Below, piece after piece: positions 46,697-53,507 of a stretch of 64,000 bases of DNA. Every line of letters begins with the position of its first letter. Position 1 is the first letter of the stretch. A model generated the notes under the pieces. That model saw only the letters and a program-made list of their open reading frames with translations. It was not told the origin of the DNA and searched no databases. The DNA lies in NCBI RefSeq assembly GCF_011634775.1, contig NZ_JAALXT010000005.1, forward strand, positions 124,001-188,000, in the 5' to 3' direction. Both the position numbers and the translations under genes were made by a program. This stretch comes from Thalassoroseus pseudoceratinae. GTDB taxonomy: Bacteria > Planctomycetota > Planctomycetia > Planctomycetales > Planctomycetaceae.

Positions 46697-46942
46697 AGCA
46701 ATCCGAGAGGACTTGCTTGCCTCTACCACCTATATCGCCTGGGCAATTGTCGAACCCTATGTATTGAACCCAGGGAACCCTGTCGGTGTGGCAGCGTGTA
46801 TAGCCGGCTTGTACCGGATCACACAATCCATGCGGAGGGTGCCCACCTAGCATTTTCGGGTTCGTACACAGCCCACGCGATCGGTAGAGGTTTTACTCAA
46901 CTTTCAAAGCTCTCTGGTTCTACCAGAGGGCTTTTTCTTTTT
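46697..46942 (+). ncRNA. Structured RNA with intrinsic terminator, possible 6S RNA (ssrS)
   Basis: No protein-like frame fits this stretch. Long-range pairings make a rod: CCTCTACC (46720-46727) with GGTAGAGG (46883-46890), CGCCTGGGC with GCCCACGCG (one mismatch), and CGAACCC (46751-46757) with GGGTTCG (46858-46864). This gives a closed element of about 170 bases. An intrinsic terminator follows (46906-46942). Length, rod shape with interrupted helices and position just upstream of rarA are compatible with 6S RNA, which I recall occurring near rarA in some Firmicutes; I did not recognise sequence motifs of 6S. Alternatives are another regulatory RNA or a leader for the downstream unit. Confidence 0.45.
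46906..46942 (+). terminator. Rho-independent terminator of the RNA candidate
   Basis: Stem AAAGCTCTCTGG (46906-46917) with CCAGAGGGCTTT (46923-46934), 12 pairs including one G-T, five-base loop, followed by TTTTCTTTTT. A strong intrinsic terminator with no protein gene directly upstream, which supports a separate non-coding transcript. Confidence 0.88.
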
Positions 46943-46965
46943 GGGTAGACGGGATCGCCGTTGGC

Positions 46966-47093
46966 GATGATGATGTGATGAGGCCTTGTGTGATGATGTG
47001 AAATACGGGATGTCGTGAGCGTGAGAACCGTGTGACATTGATATCACTCAGGAGAAATCACATCATCACCTCAGACCTCATCACATCATCACC
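46966..47093. repeat. Inverted repeat of two 36-base arms, four copies of TGATGATGTGA
   Basis: The left arm (46966-47001) and right arm (47058-47093) are reverse complements at about 31 of 36 positions. Each arm holds two copies of TGATGATGTGA. Plus-strand copies start at 46968 and 46991; the reverse copies (TCACATCATCA) start at 47058 and 47081. The copies are 23 bases apart in both arms. The 56-base loop includes TGATATCA. It could be a protein-binding array, a hairpin or a small miniature element. Confidence 0.75.
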
Positions 47094-47096
47094 AAA

Positions 47097-47171
47097 ATGC
47101 CCGGACTCTTCGACGCCCAGGAAGCCGACAATCTTCACGAAGCGGATCCGCTGGCTGCTCGTTTCACGTAA
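47097..47171 (+). pseudogene. rarA: Relic of the rarA 5' end (24 codons)
   Basis: ATG at 47097 encodes MPGLFDAQEADNLHEADPLA ending at TAA 47169-47171. About 15 of 21 residues match the beginning of RarA encoded 460 bases downstream (GLFDQQEADNLRDAEPLA). The relic stops exactly where the conserved RMRPRSLDEFVGQ of RarA should follow. The two copies differ at many synonymous positions, so this is an old duplication or the remnant of an original gene start displaced by the inserted ORF. Confidence 0.7.
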
Positions 47172-47186
47172 TCACTTCGGTGAACC

Positions 47187-47564
47187 ATGCTTCGATTCCG
47201 CTCCATCGTGAATCAGTTTCCAATTGAAGAAATGAGGTTGTTTCGCCAACTGACAGGACTGAGTCTTCAAGAAATTCGGGCTCGCGCAATCTCGGGAGAG
47301 CCGTTAGTGACCATCGAACCGTTCTGCAATGATTGGCAGGAAAGAAGACACCTATTGGTACAATTGGCCCAACAAATTTCGAATGGCGAACTCCATCTGG
47401 TAGCTATTGACGAAGAAGGGCCGATGACAGTGGAAGGGCTTTGGGGTGTCATTCAACACTTACGCGCTGTTGAGCTAGAAACGCAAATGCACACCGATCT
47501 CGAACAGGGTTACATCAACACTCGTGATCAATTCGTACCACACGACGAAGACTGGACACGATGA
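47187..47564 (+). CDS. Small hypothetical protein with L7/L12-like motif, coupled to rarA
   Basis: 125 residues. MRLFRQLTGLSLQEIRAR (about 16-33) resembles the LTGLGLKEAKDLV helix of the ribosomal L7/L12 C-terminal fold, as also used in some small immunity-like proteins; the match is short. The rest is rich in acidic residues and Trp, without signal or membrane segment, and ends HDEDWTR. Its TGA overlaps the rarA ATG (47561-47564), the classic translational coupling layout. It lies exactly between the rarA relic and rarA itself. Function unknown; a regulator of, or passenger inserted at, rarA is possible. Confidence 0.65.
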   Translation: MLRFRSIVNQFPIEEMRLFRQLTGLSLQEIRARAISGEPLVTIEPFCNDWQERRHLLVQLAQQISNGELHLVAIDEEGPMTVEGLWGVIQHLRAVELETQMHTDLEQGYINTRDQFVPHDEDWTR

Positions 47565-48151
47565 ACATGGCCGGGAAAGGGTTATTCGATCAACAGGAAG
47601 CCGACAATCTCCGCGATGCCGAACCGCTTGCCGTTCGGATGCGACCGCGATCGCTGGATGAATTCGTCGGCCAAACGCATTTTTTGGGTGAAGGAAAACT
47701 TCTCCGCCGGATGTTGGCGGCGGATCGGTTGGGGTCGGTGTTGTTTTATGGTCCACCGGGCACTGGGAAAACGACGCTGGCGAAATTGATCGCTCGGCAA
47801 ACGAAGTCGAACTTCGTGACCATCAACGCCGCCGCATCGAGCGTCAAGGAACTACGAGCCGAGTTGGAAACCGCCCGACGGAATCTCAAGACCGGTGGCA
47901 CGCGGACGGTATTGTTCATCGATGAACTTCACCGCTTCAACAAGGCTCAGCAGGACGTGTTGTTGCCAGACGTGGAAACCGGTGTCGTCACGTTGATCGG
48001 GGCGACGACGGCGAATCCGTTTTTCTCTCTCGTCGCGCCACTCGTCAGTCGAAGTCAGATTTTCGAATTCCAATCCCTCGCCGCCGAAGACGTCGAGAAA
48101 GTTTTGCGGCGGGCACTCACCGACAAAGAAAACGGCCTCGCGAAACACTAA
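47561..48151 (+). CDS. rarA: RarA (MgsA) AAA+ ATPase, N-terminal half, ended by an in-frame TAA
   Basis: 196 residues carrying the AAA+ core of the replication-associated recombination protein RarA: RMRPRSLDEFVGQTHFLG, Walker A GPPGTGKTT (64-72), Walker B LFIDELHRFNKAQQD (118-132), sensor 1 GATTANPFF and the SRSQIFEF segment with the arginine finger. The frame stops at TAA 48149-48151, but the very next codon continues the protein in the same frame, so a single codon separates two halves of a normal 440-residue RarA. A nonsense mutation, readthrough, a functional split or a sequencing error could explain it. Start ATG 47561 (47567 also possible), overlapping the upstream ORF. Confidence 0.9.
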   Translation: MNMAGKGLFDQQEADNLRDAEPLAVRMRPRSLDEFVGQTHFLGEGKLLRRMLAADRLGSVLFYGPPGTGKTTLAKLIARQTKSNFVTINAAASSVKELRAELETARRNLKTGGTRTVLFIDELHRFNKAQQDVLLPDVETGVVTLIGATTANPFFSLVAPLVSRSQIFEFQSLAAEDVEKVLRRALTDKENGLAKH

Positions 48152-48889
48152 GTGCAAGTCGATGACGACGCCATCGCCTTTCTCGCCGACATCTCCGAAG
48201 GTGATGCGCGAAGGGCGCTCAGTGCCCTCGAAATTGCGGTGCTGTCGGTGTTGGAAACGGATCAGCACGTGACCGTCGACGTCGCTCAAGAATCGATCCA
48301 GAAGAAGGCGATCTACTACGACGGCACCGGCGACGAACACTACGATGCGGCGAGCGTGTTCATCAAGAGCATGCGGGGCGGCGACCCCGACGCGGCGGTG
48401 TATTGGTTGGCTCGCATGTTGGAAGCCGGTGAGGACCCGCGGTTCATCGCCCGGCGGATTGTGATTCTCGCCTCCGAAGACATCGGTAACGCTGACCCGC
48501 AAGCCCTCGTCATCGCCAACGCCGCCGCTCAAGCGACGGACTTCGTCGGTCTGCCGGAATGTCGCATCATCCTTTCGCACGCCGTTTGTTACATGGCGAC
48601 GGCACCAAAATCGAACGCCGCTTACAAAGCGATCAACGAAGCTCAGCAAGACATCAAGAATCAACGCGTTCTGCCGGTCCCCATGACGCTCCGCGACAAA
48701 AATTCCAGCGGCCGCAAATTGAATCAAGAAGGCCACTACGTCTACCCGCACAACGCCGCCGAGGGCTACGTCGATCAGGACTATCTCGGAGTCGAAAAAA
48801 CCTACTACACTCCCACCAATCGCGGTTACGAAGCCGAAATCCAAAAACGCCTCGCCCATTGGCGTTCACTGAGGGACGAAGAGTCGTAG
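48152..48889 (+). CDS. rarA: RarA C-terminal half, beginning at GTG after the stop codon
   Basis: 245 residues continuing RarA in frame. AIAFLADISEGDARRALSALEIAVLS (sensor 2 with the conserved GDARRAL arginine) opens it, followed by the tetramerisation domain with IQKKAIYYDGTGDEHYDAASVFIKSMRGGDPDAAVYWLARMLEAGEDPRFIARR and the C-terminal GYVDQDYLGVEKTYY. The coding sequence shows no further frame damage over 738 bases, so the stop is either recent or tolerated. Translation could restart at the GTG (48152-48154) directly after the TAA, although no ribosome-binding sequence precedes it. Confidence 0.88.
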   Translation: MQVDDDAIAFLADISEGDARRALSALEIAVLSVLETDQHVTVDVAQESIQKKAIYYDGTGDEHYDAASVFIKSMRGGDPDAAVYWLARMLEAGEDPRFIARRIVILASEDIGNADPQALVIANAAAQATDFVGLPECRIILSHAVCYMATAPKSNAAYKAINEAQQDIKNQRVLPVPMTLRDKNSSGRKLNQEGHYVYPHNAAEGYVDQDYLGVEKTYYTPTNRGYEAEIQKRLAHWRSLRDEES

Positions 48890-48964
48890 GGACGGGCGTG
48901 ACGAGTGCTCCCAAGCGTGTTCCAACGTTGACTCCACCGCCGCCATGAATGGAGAGACACCGCA

Positions 48965-49420
48965 ATGAAGTTTCTCAAGATCACCGTTGTGTTGCTGCTT
49001 TGGGGAGCGGCGTTGATTGGCGTGCTTCAATTGAAAGCTCTGCCGGTTTCTCCATCGCATAGCGTCTGTGGACCTTGGGGCTGCGGACCTGAGATTCCAT
49101 CGCTGCTGGCATATCACGGCTTCTGGCTTGTCGTGCTGAGTCTCCCGACAATACTCGTCTGCCGACATCTCTCACAAATGCGGCTGCGGCGTCTCGGAGT
49201 TGGGGGGGTCGTGCTCGCGATCCTGTGTATTGTGGCAATTTGCATTTGGCAGCGGATGACCTGGTGGCCCGACGTCACAGACTGGCAGCGAGAATACTTC
49301 GTCAAACGCTGCATGTTCGTGGTGATCACGGCGGTGGACTGGCCTGTCTTGCAAATCTTGTTCTTAAGTACACTTTGCGGTTTGACGGGTTGGTTCAAAC
49401 GGGAATCGAGTTTCGCATAA
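48965..49420 (+). CDS. Four-helix membrane protein of unknown function
   Basis: 151 residues with hydrophobic segments near 5-24, 46-63, 78-95 and 118-140. The first is followed by a Cys-rich loop (VCGPWGCGP). GGAGAG lies 10 bases upstream of ATG 48965. No family recognised; the Trp-rich third loop (ICIWQRMTWWPDVTDWQREY) is characteristic of small planctomycete membrane proteins but carries no catalytic motif. It is transcribed in the same direction as rarA, 75 bases downstream, and could share a transcript. Confidence 0.75.
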   Translation: MKFLKITVVLLLWGAALIGVLQLKALPVSPSHSVCGPWGCGPEIPSLLAYHGFWLVVLSLPTILVCRHLSQMRLRRLGVGGVVLAILCIVAICIWQRMTWWPDVTDWQREYFVKRCMFVVITAVDWPVLQILFLSTLCGLTGWFKRESSFA

Positions 49421-49519
49421 AAGAATAGTAACCATTAGATTCTCGTGCAGCGTGACGGTACAATCAGCGGACTTTGATGTAAGCACTCACCCTGGATGTT
49501 CTCGAATTGACTTACACTT

Positions 49520-49882
49520 ATGTCTGACACCTCCGCTCTCGAACTCCCGAACGATTTCGAGTTCGACGACACGTTCCTCCACGCCCGCAAAGAAGCCCTG
49601 ATTATCCTGGGCATTTGGTTCGTTTGCCTGCTGTGGACGATTCCCTATTGCTATCTCAACGGGTTCGCGGACCCGGCGGCGGAAACCACGCAGATTGCGA
49701 CCGTGTGGGGCATTCCAAGTTGGGTGTTCTGGGGCGTGGGTCTACCGTGGTTGGTGGCGGATATCGCCACGACCTGGTTTTGCTTCGCCTACATGAAAGA
49801 CGACGATCTCGGCGAAACCCATGAAGGAGCCGACCTCGAAGAACAACACGAACTGGCCGAACGTGCGGAGGGGCAAGCATGA
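49520..49882 (+). CDS. Small DUF997/YhdT-like partner subunit of the symporter
   Basis: 120 residues with two transmembrane helices (about 29-46 and 68-90) and an acidic C-terminal tail. FLHARKEALIILGIWFVCLLWTIPYCYLNGF and the later GIPSWVFWGVGLPWLVADIATTWFCFAYMKDD match the DUF997 pattern of YhdT, which accompanies the pantothenate symporter PanF in other bacteria. The stop overlaps the symporter start by 4 bp (ATGA at 49879-49882), strongly supporting co-translation and a physical partnership. Confidence 0.85.
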   Translation: MSDTSALELPNDFEFDDTFLHARKEALIILGIWFVCLLWTIPYCYLNGFADPAAETTQIATVWGIPSWVFWGVGLPWLVADIATTWFCFAYMKDDDLGETHEGADLEEQHELAERAEGQA

Positions 49883-51810
49883 GCGAGTTTCCTTCCGCCA
49901 TCTTCGCCGCGAATTCGAATCCGGCGTTGATCACATTCTTGTTGTACACGCTCGCGGTGTTCGGCATCGCGGGGTTGTCGAATCAGTTGCTCAAGGGGCG
50001 AAGTTTCCTCAGCGAGTATTTTCTCGGCAGCCGAAGTCTCGGGGTGTGGGCGTTTGCACTGACGTTCGCGGCCACAAGTTCTTCCGGGGGAAGTTTCACG
50101 GGGTTTCCCTCGCTGATCTACACGCACGGTTGGATTTTGGCCCTTTGGATCAGCAGTTACATGGTCGTGCCGATCTGCACGATGGGCTTACTCGGCAAAC
50201 GATTGAACCAAATCGCTAGAATCTCCGGTTCGATCACCGTACCCGACGTCCTCCGCGACCGCTTCCGTAGCGTGGGACTCGGCTTGCTTGCGGTTTTGCT
50301 GATCGTGTTCTTCATGAGTTTCAATCTCGTCGCGCAATTCAAAGCCGGCGCGATGATTCTCAAAACACTACTGCAAGACGTCGCCGTCTTCGAAAACTCC
50401 GCCCGGTCGCTTGGTTCGATGACGAGCGGCATTTCGTTGTTCGGTGATGACCCGCAGTATTTGCTGTGCTTAGTGTCCTTCGGGATCGCCGTCATCATCT
50501 ACACGACTTACGGTGGATTCCACGCCGTGGTTTGGACCGACGTGATGCAAGGTGTGGTGATGGTGATCGGCGTGCTGATCATGTTGCCACTCACGCTCGA
50601 TGCTGTCGGAGGGCTGGAAAATGCCACTCAAGAAATGGCCCAAATGAAACCGCCGGTGGAGCAGGTCCTCACACTCGAAGACACATCGCCCGACACGCCA
50701 TTGCACGTGGACAAAGGCGATTGGCTCGTGGTGGATAATCGCATTTTCCGTTTCGCCGAAAATGCGCGTTGGACAGAGGACGAACCAAGCCAGTCGGTGA
50801 ATGTGATTGAAATCGTCACGGCCAGCGAGAAAGAACGGTTTGTCAGCCAACCACATCCGCGATATCAAGCGGCGACCGAATTGGGCGAGAACGAAGTGAG
50901 TCTCGTCGAAGTCGGGGACGCCACGGAGTTCGCCTATGGAGCCGAACAATCAGGGGCATACGTAAGCGGACCAGGGCCAAGCAAAACCAACGCCAACGGC
51001 TTCCTACCGCTCTCACTCGCGATTTCGTTTTTCTTCATGTGGTCGATTTCGGGGAGCGGGCAGCCAAGTAACATGGTCCGGCTGATGGCGTTTAATAGTT
51101 CGACAACGTTGCGACGCTCGATCTTCACCGTCGCGATTTATTACACCGCGATTTACTTTCCGCTGGTCATCATCTTCTGTTGTGCCCGTGTGTTGATGCC
51201 GGGGATGGAAGTCGAGTCGGACCGCATTATGCCTGCGATGGCCGTGTTCATTACCGAAAACGCTGGCGTCGGTTGGTTAGCCGGTTTGTTGGTGGCGGCT
51301 CCGTTTGCGGCGGTGATGAGTACCGTCGACAGTTTCCTCCTGATGATCTCGTCGGCTCTCGTGCGGGACATCTACCAACGCAACGTGAACCCCGACGTGC
51401 AGGAACGCACGATCAAACGGCTGAGTTATTGGTGCACGCTGATCGTCGGAACGGCGGCGATGTTCGGGGCGATGAACCCGCCGGAATTCTTGCAGAACAT
51501 CATCGTCTATACCGGTAGTGGATTGGCGGCGGCGTTTTTGGCACCGGTTGCGTATGCCTTGTATTGGCCTCGTGTCAACACGGCTGGCGTAATCGCAGCG
51601 ATGCTAGGTGGGTTCACAGCTCACCTTTCGATGTACATCACCGGCATGTTTGTCAACGACAGCTTCTTCAACCCGTACCGGTTGTTCGATTTCGATCCGA
51701 TTTTGGTCGGATTGTTCTCGTCGTTCCTGATCGGCTGGTTGGTAACGAAAGCGACCCCACCACCGCCAGCGGATCTCGTCGCACGCTACTTCGGAAAGCC
51801 CAAGGCATAA
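49879..51810 (+). CDS. Sodium:solute symporter (SSS family) with a soluble insertion
   Basis: 643 residues; the SSS core of 13-14 helices is complete, with FLGSRSLGVWAFALTFAATSSSGGSF (first sodium-site region) and STVDSFLLMISSALVRDIY of the later signature. Between the helix ending near 245 and the one starting near 376 lies an unusual hydrophilic insertion of about 120 residues (250-372) with beta-like stretches (WLVVDNRIFRF, VNVIEIVTASEKERF, EVSLVEVGDATEFAYG). Most SSS proteins are 500-550 residues. The substrate cannot be assigned; the pairing with the small subunit hints at a monocarboxylate or pantothenate-like solute. Start ATG overlaps the partner gene stop. Confidence 0.9.
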   Translation: MSEFPSAIFAANSNPALITFLLYTLAVFGIAGLSNQLLKGRSFLSEYFLGSRSLGVWAFALTFAATSSSGGSFTGFPSLIYTHGWILALWISSYMVVPICTMGLLGKRLNQIARISGSITVPDVLRDRFRSVGLGLLAVLLIVFFMSFNLVAQFKAGAMILKTLLQDVAVFENSARSLGSMTSGISLFGDDPQYLLCLVSFGIAVIIYTTYGGFHAVVWTDVMQGVVMVIGVLIMLPLTLDAVGGLENATQEMAQMKPPVEQVLTLEDTSPDTPLHVDKGDWLVVDNRIFRFAENARWTEDEPSQSVNVIEIVTASEKERFVSQPHPRYQAATELGENEVSLVEVGDATEFAYGAEQSGAYVSGPGPSKTNANGFLPLSLAISFFFMWSISGSGQPSNMVRLMAFNSSTTLRRSIFTVAIYYTAIYFPLVIIFCCARVLMPGMEVESDRIMPAMAVFITENAGVGWLAGLLVAAPFAAVMSTVDSFLLMISSALVRDIYQRNVNPDVQERTIKRLSYWCTLIVGTAAMFGAMNPPEFLQNIIVYTGSGLAAAFLAPVAYALYWPRVNTAGVIAAMLGGFTAHLSMYITGMFVNDSFFNPYRLFDFDPILVGLFSSFLIGWLVTKATPPPPADLVARYFGKPKA

Positions 51811-51828
51811 TTTCCCACGCCGCCGTGG

Positions 51829-53106
51829 TTATTCCCCCCGAATGACGACGGCGGCACTTTGTCCGGCGGATGTCCGACTGACCACGACTGCGGTTGGATG
51901 CGTGCTGGGCTGCGCGTCGGCACTCAATTGGAGCGGGCATTTCGAGTCGACATGCCGAAGGTTGCGTGTCGGTGGAATCGTTCGCTCACGCAACGCGAGC
52001 AAACTGCTGGCAAGTTCCATCGCCCCGGAACCGGCATCAGCGGTTCCCAAACTTCCTTTCAAAGCAACACAAGGAATGCGATTCAAAGCTTCGCCGAAAA
52101 CGGTCGCCAATGCTCTTGCTTCAGTGCAATCCGTATTCCGCCCGCCGTGTCCGTGTGTATTGATGTGACCAATCTCGTCCGCTCGCAAATTCGACGACCT
52201 AGTCGCAGCACTCACGGCGTGAATCATGCCGCGCCCCGTCAGGGAGTCCATAGGATCACAACCGCTGCCAATACCGAGAACTTCCGCAAACACGGTCGCC
52301 CCCCGTTTGGTGGCATGACTTCGGCGTTCCAACACGAATGCCGCCGCTCCTTCGCCGACTACGGTGCCGTCACGGTCTTGGTCAAACGGACGACATGCAC
52401 CGGCGGGATCGTCGAACGATTGCGAGAGTTCATCGAATAACTGCAATTTGAGCCAATCGAGTGGAGCCACCAACGATCCGCACCCACCCACGATGACGCA
52501 ATCTGCTGCGTCGCGTTCGATCATGTTGACCGCTTCGCCGATCGACAGCAGAGCCCCGCAATCGCGGCTGGTGATCGTGTTGCTCGGCCCACGCGCATCG
52601 AACTCGATCGACACATGGCTGGCGGGCATGTTTGGCAACTGTCGGAGCAACCACAACGGTGCGATCTCGTCGGTCGCGGTGTGCCCCCACTTCGCGGCGA
52701 TGAACTCCCCGGCTTCGGTTCGGCAAGCGGCCAGCACATTGGACAGTTCTTGTGGTGTCGTCGAGAGTCGTCCCGCACCAAAAACAACGCCCAACCGTTC
52801 GGGCGGAATGTCACGACGGGCCAAACCGGCTTCCCGCATCGCGAGAGTCGCCGCGGCGGTTCCGAACTGAATCGCGGGCGGCATCACCTTGAGAAACTTC
52901 CGCCGTCGAGCAAGCAGCTGATTCGGATCGAAGTCTTTGACTCGTGCAGCAAGCCGAGGCGTTTCCGTGCCCTCTGCGATCAACTCAACACCCGACTTGC
53001 CAGCCACAAGAGACTGCCAAAACGGATCGTTGCCGATACCGATGGGCGAAACCACGCCAACACCGGTGATGACAACAGATTGACTCGTATCGCGTCCCGT
53101 GGGCAT
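51829..53106 (-). CDS. Beta-ketoacyl synthase-like protein lacking catalytic residues
   Basis: 425 residues aligned over the full KAS II (FabF) fold: VVITGVGVVSPIG at the start, GPSNTITSRDCGALLSIG (173-190), GEGAAAFVLE, HINTHGHGGRNTDCTEA and GSLGTADAGSGAMELA. Aligned without gaps to FabF, the active-site Cys falls on Asp182 (the next residue is Cys183). The first His is kept at 318, but the second His (in KSMTGH of FabF) is Thr355. The normal Cys-His-His triad is therefore missing, as in chain-length factors. A condensing activity is unlikely; a decarboxylating, scaffolding or heterodimer role is more plausible. No acyl carrier protein is adjacent. Transcribed alone, convergent with the symporter. 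Confidence 0.88.
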   Translation of the reverse strand: MPTGRDTSQSVVITGVGVVSPIGIGNDPFWQSLVAGKSGVELIAEGTETPRLAARVKDFDPNQLLARRRKFLKVMPPAIQFGTAAATLAMREAGLARRDIPPERLGVVFGAGRLSTTPQELSNVLAACRTEAGEFIAAKWGHTATDEIAPLWLLRQLPNMPASHVSIEFDARGPSNTITSRDCGALLSIGEAVNMIERDAADCVIVGGCGSLVAPLDWLKLQLFDELSQSFDDPAGACRPFDQDRDGTVVGEGAAAFVLERRSHATKRGATVFAEVLGIGSGCDPMDSLTGRGMIHAVSAATRSSNLRADEIGHINTHGHGGRNTDCTEARALATVFGEALNRIPCVALKGSLGTADAGSGAMELASSLLALRERTIPPTRNLRHVDSKCPLQLSADAQPSTHPTAVVVSRTSAGQSAAVVIRGE

Positions 53107-53507
53107 GACGTGTCCGACGCGGCAATAGCCTTGTCCTGGCGTTGGTGGTGAATCCCGGTTGACGTCACCCGCTCCGTGGTCGCTTGTTCGAGCTTGCTCG
53201 ATCCAAAAATGCCGTATGACATTCTAGTGCGGTCACACGCCATCGGTTGACGGAGGCGGTCGCGGGTCGCGTTGGGTCGGAAATTACAACGGGAATTGCC
53301 GATTCTGTCAAGAAGGACCAGCACGAAGTATTTTTCCTGACCGTCACAAACCCACCCGACATTTCGATTCTTCGCCCCACGATGAGTTCCGCCCGGGTTC
53401 AGTGGTCGGGCAGGGCGAGGGAATTGCCATTGGGAATGCAGACCCTCTGCGATATGGTTCCGCTCCCGCAGATTTCGCGATTTCCCTCACCGACGAGGCC
53501 AATCGAA
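53107..53507. other. Divergent intergenic region
   Basis: About 400 bases between the KAS-like gene and the secreted protein gene. It is open in one plus-strand frame from 53247, joined to the gene downstream, but without coding character. No hairpin or repeat of note. Confidence 0.45.

Noticed and set aside
46697-46942. SRP RNA, tmRNA, RNase P RNA or a riboswitch
   Set aside because: The conserved GGAAGCAG of SRP, the CCA-ended tRNA-like part of tmRNA and the GAGGAAAGUCC of RNase P are all missing, and no riboswitch core was recognised.
51829-53106. Cys183 as the normal KAS nucleophile
   Set aside because: The flanking GPSN..IG frame aligns to FabF without gaps and puts Asp182, not Cys183, at the nucleophile; moreover the second histidine is also lost.
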